Below, in pieces: positions 5,698-6,131 of a stretch of DNA of 6,131 bases (position 1 is its first letter; every line of letters begins with the position of its first letter). The DNA comes from an uncultured bacterium. Its GTDB lineage: Bacteria; Bacillota; Clostridia; Lachnospirales; Lachnospiraceae. Both the position numbers and the translations under genes were made by a program. A model generated the notes under the pieces. It worked only from the letters and a program-made list of their open reading frames with translations, ran no database searches and had not been told where the DNA came from. The stretch is from the NCBI GenBank assembly GCA_937916345.1, contig CALFUE010000047.1, positions 1 through 6,131 on the forward strand. The letters run 5' to 3'.

Positions 5698-5737
5698 ATC
5701 GCGTCAGACCTTCGGGCGGCCCGGGGTCTGACGCGAT
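5698..5737 (+). other. Strong leader hairpin before the 'hydrolase' family gene
   Basis: ATCGCGTCAGACC (5698-5710) and GGTCTGACGCGAT (5725-5737) are a perfect 13-bp inverted repeat. The 14-base loop can itself pair CGGG with CCCG (5713-5716 and 5720-5723). It should form near the very 5' end of the transcript. No T-run follows on either strand, so an intrinsic terminator is unlikely; message stabilisation or a protein-binding site is possible. The ribosome binding site (5752-5758) is outside the stem. Confidence 0.7.
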
Positions 5738-5751
5738 CAATATTATATAAG

Positions 5752-5758
5752 AAGGAGG
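5752..5758 (+). promoter_or_regulatory. Ribosome binding site fixing the start at 5766
   Basis: AAGGAGG is a full match to the anti-Shine-Dalgarno pairing sequence and lies 7 bases from the ATG at 5766, so the start of the last gene is not in doubt. Confidence 0.9.
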
Positions 5759-5765
5759 CGGGCTT

Positions 5766-6131
5766 ATGGAAGAGAAATTCACGACGCCCCAGGTAAACAG
5801 CAGTCTGCGCCATATTCTGCGCATGCCGCAGGAGTGCTATGCCGCAAGCGGCATCGTGGTGAACGGTCGCCGCATCAAGACGATGGTGTTCACCACGGAC
5901 ATCGCCATCATCCGCAACTGCGACGCGGACGCCGTGTTCGCGGTCTATCCCTTCACGCCGCAGCAGGCGATCAGCAATGCGATCATCAGCTCGTCGTATA
6001 TCCCGGTGTTCTGCGGCGTGGGCGGCGGAACGACAAAGGGGCTTCGCACCGTGTCGCTCGCCAAGGATGTGGAGGCGCAGGGCGCGATGGGCGTCGTCCT
6101 GAACGCGCCGATCAGCGATCTGAACCTGCTG
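5766..6131 (+). CDS. Conserved clostridial 'hydrolase'-labelled family protein, N-terminal part (runs off window)
   Basis: The frame is open from a well-supported ATG to the right edge (122 residues, no stop). Alternating strand-helix segments suggest a TIM-barrel-like alpha/beta fold: RIKTMVFTTDIAIIRN (36-51), DADAVFAVYPFTPQQ (53-67), YIPVFCGVGGGTTKG (78-92), and AMGVVLNAPI (107-116). The strand followed by a Gly-rich VGGGTTKG turn could hold a phosphate, as in barrel enzymes, but no catalytic residue can be named. From memory it matches a protein family of roughly 240-250 residues widespread in Clostridia and auto-named 'hydrolase' without a known reaction. Sequence and codon use belong with the GC-rich block to its left, not with thiI. 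It has its own promoter, candidate operator and leader hairpin, so it is likely the first gene of its transcript. Confidence 0.75.
   Translation, partial: MEEKFTTPQVNSSLRHILRMPQECYAASGIVVNGRRIKTMVFTTDIAIIRNCDADAVFAVYPFTPQQAISNAIISSSYIPVFCGVGGGTTKGLRTVSLAKDVEAQGAMGVVLNAPISDLNLL

Noticed and set aside
5698..5737. The 13-bp inverted repeat as an intrinsic terminator or transposon end
   Set aside because: No T-run follows on either strand, and there is no transposase, paired distant copy or target duplication.
5625..5813. Minus-strand 62-residue frame across the promoter region
   Set aside because: It covers the promoter, leader hairpin and start of the hydrolase-family gene, and its Arg-rich product looks like a by-product of GC-rich DNA.

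Overview
The window looks like two joined pieces. Positions 1 to about 5003 carry a housekeeping gene cluster of the kind seen in Clostridia, most likely a Lachnospiraceae-like gut bacterium. The clues are the gene order (dnaJ, a small J-domain gene, prmA, rsmE, a NifS-type cysteine desulfurase, thiI), strong AGGAGG-type ribosome binding sites, moderate GC and frequent ATA, AGA and AGG codons. From about 5004 to the end the DNA has higher GC (60-72% in hand-counted 120-base samples, against about 49% just before the join) and different codon use. No ATA, AGA or AGG codon was found in its coding frames.

Left to right on the + strand: the 3' end of dnaJ (2-367). A leader with a strong extended -10 promoter and a hairpin follows (384-455). 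Next come a 173-residue protein with an N-terminal coiled coil and a C-terminal J-domain (476-997), prmA (998-1948) and rsmE (1930-2658). These three are butted or overlapping and look like one transcript. A second promoter (2668-2696) drives a 48-residue small gene (2734-2880). An intrinsic terminator (2889-2913) sits only 9 bases after its stop. A cysteine desulfurase (2933-4102) starts 19 bases after the terminator's T-run, and thiI starts 31 bases after that gene ends.

The genes before the join serve protein folding and translation. DnaJ and the small J-domain protein are Hsp70 partners, PrmA methylates ribosomal protein L11, and RsmE methylates 16S rRNA. The desulfurase and ThiI would together move sulfur from cysteine to tRNA uridine 8 (4-thiouridine). 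In this window, however, ThiI homology stops at residue 290, just before a conserved part of its catalytic domain. The frame runs on into 203 residues of unrelated, unrecognised sequence.

After the join there is that unidentified C-terminal protein fragment (5004-5615). An intergenic region follows with a good promoter, a palindrome between its -35 and -10, and a perfect 13-bp leader hairpin. The last gene (5766 to the edge) is the 5' end of a conserved clostridial family usually labelled only 'hydrolase'. The most cautious reading of the join is a chimeric metagenome assembly; a real insertion or recombination into thiI is the alternative. There is no gene-free stretch over 300 bases and no tRNA, rRNA, CRISPR array or recognisable mobile element. 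The strongest candidate for new biology is the promoter / small gene / terminator arrangement in front of the desulfurase-thiI pair.
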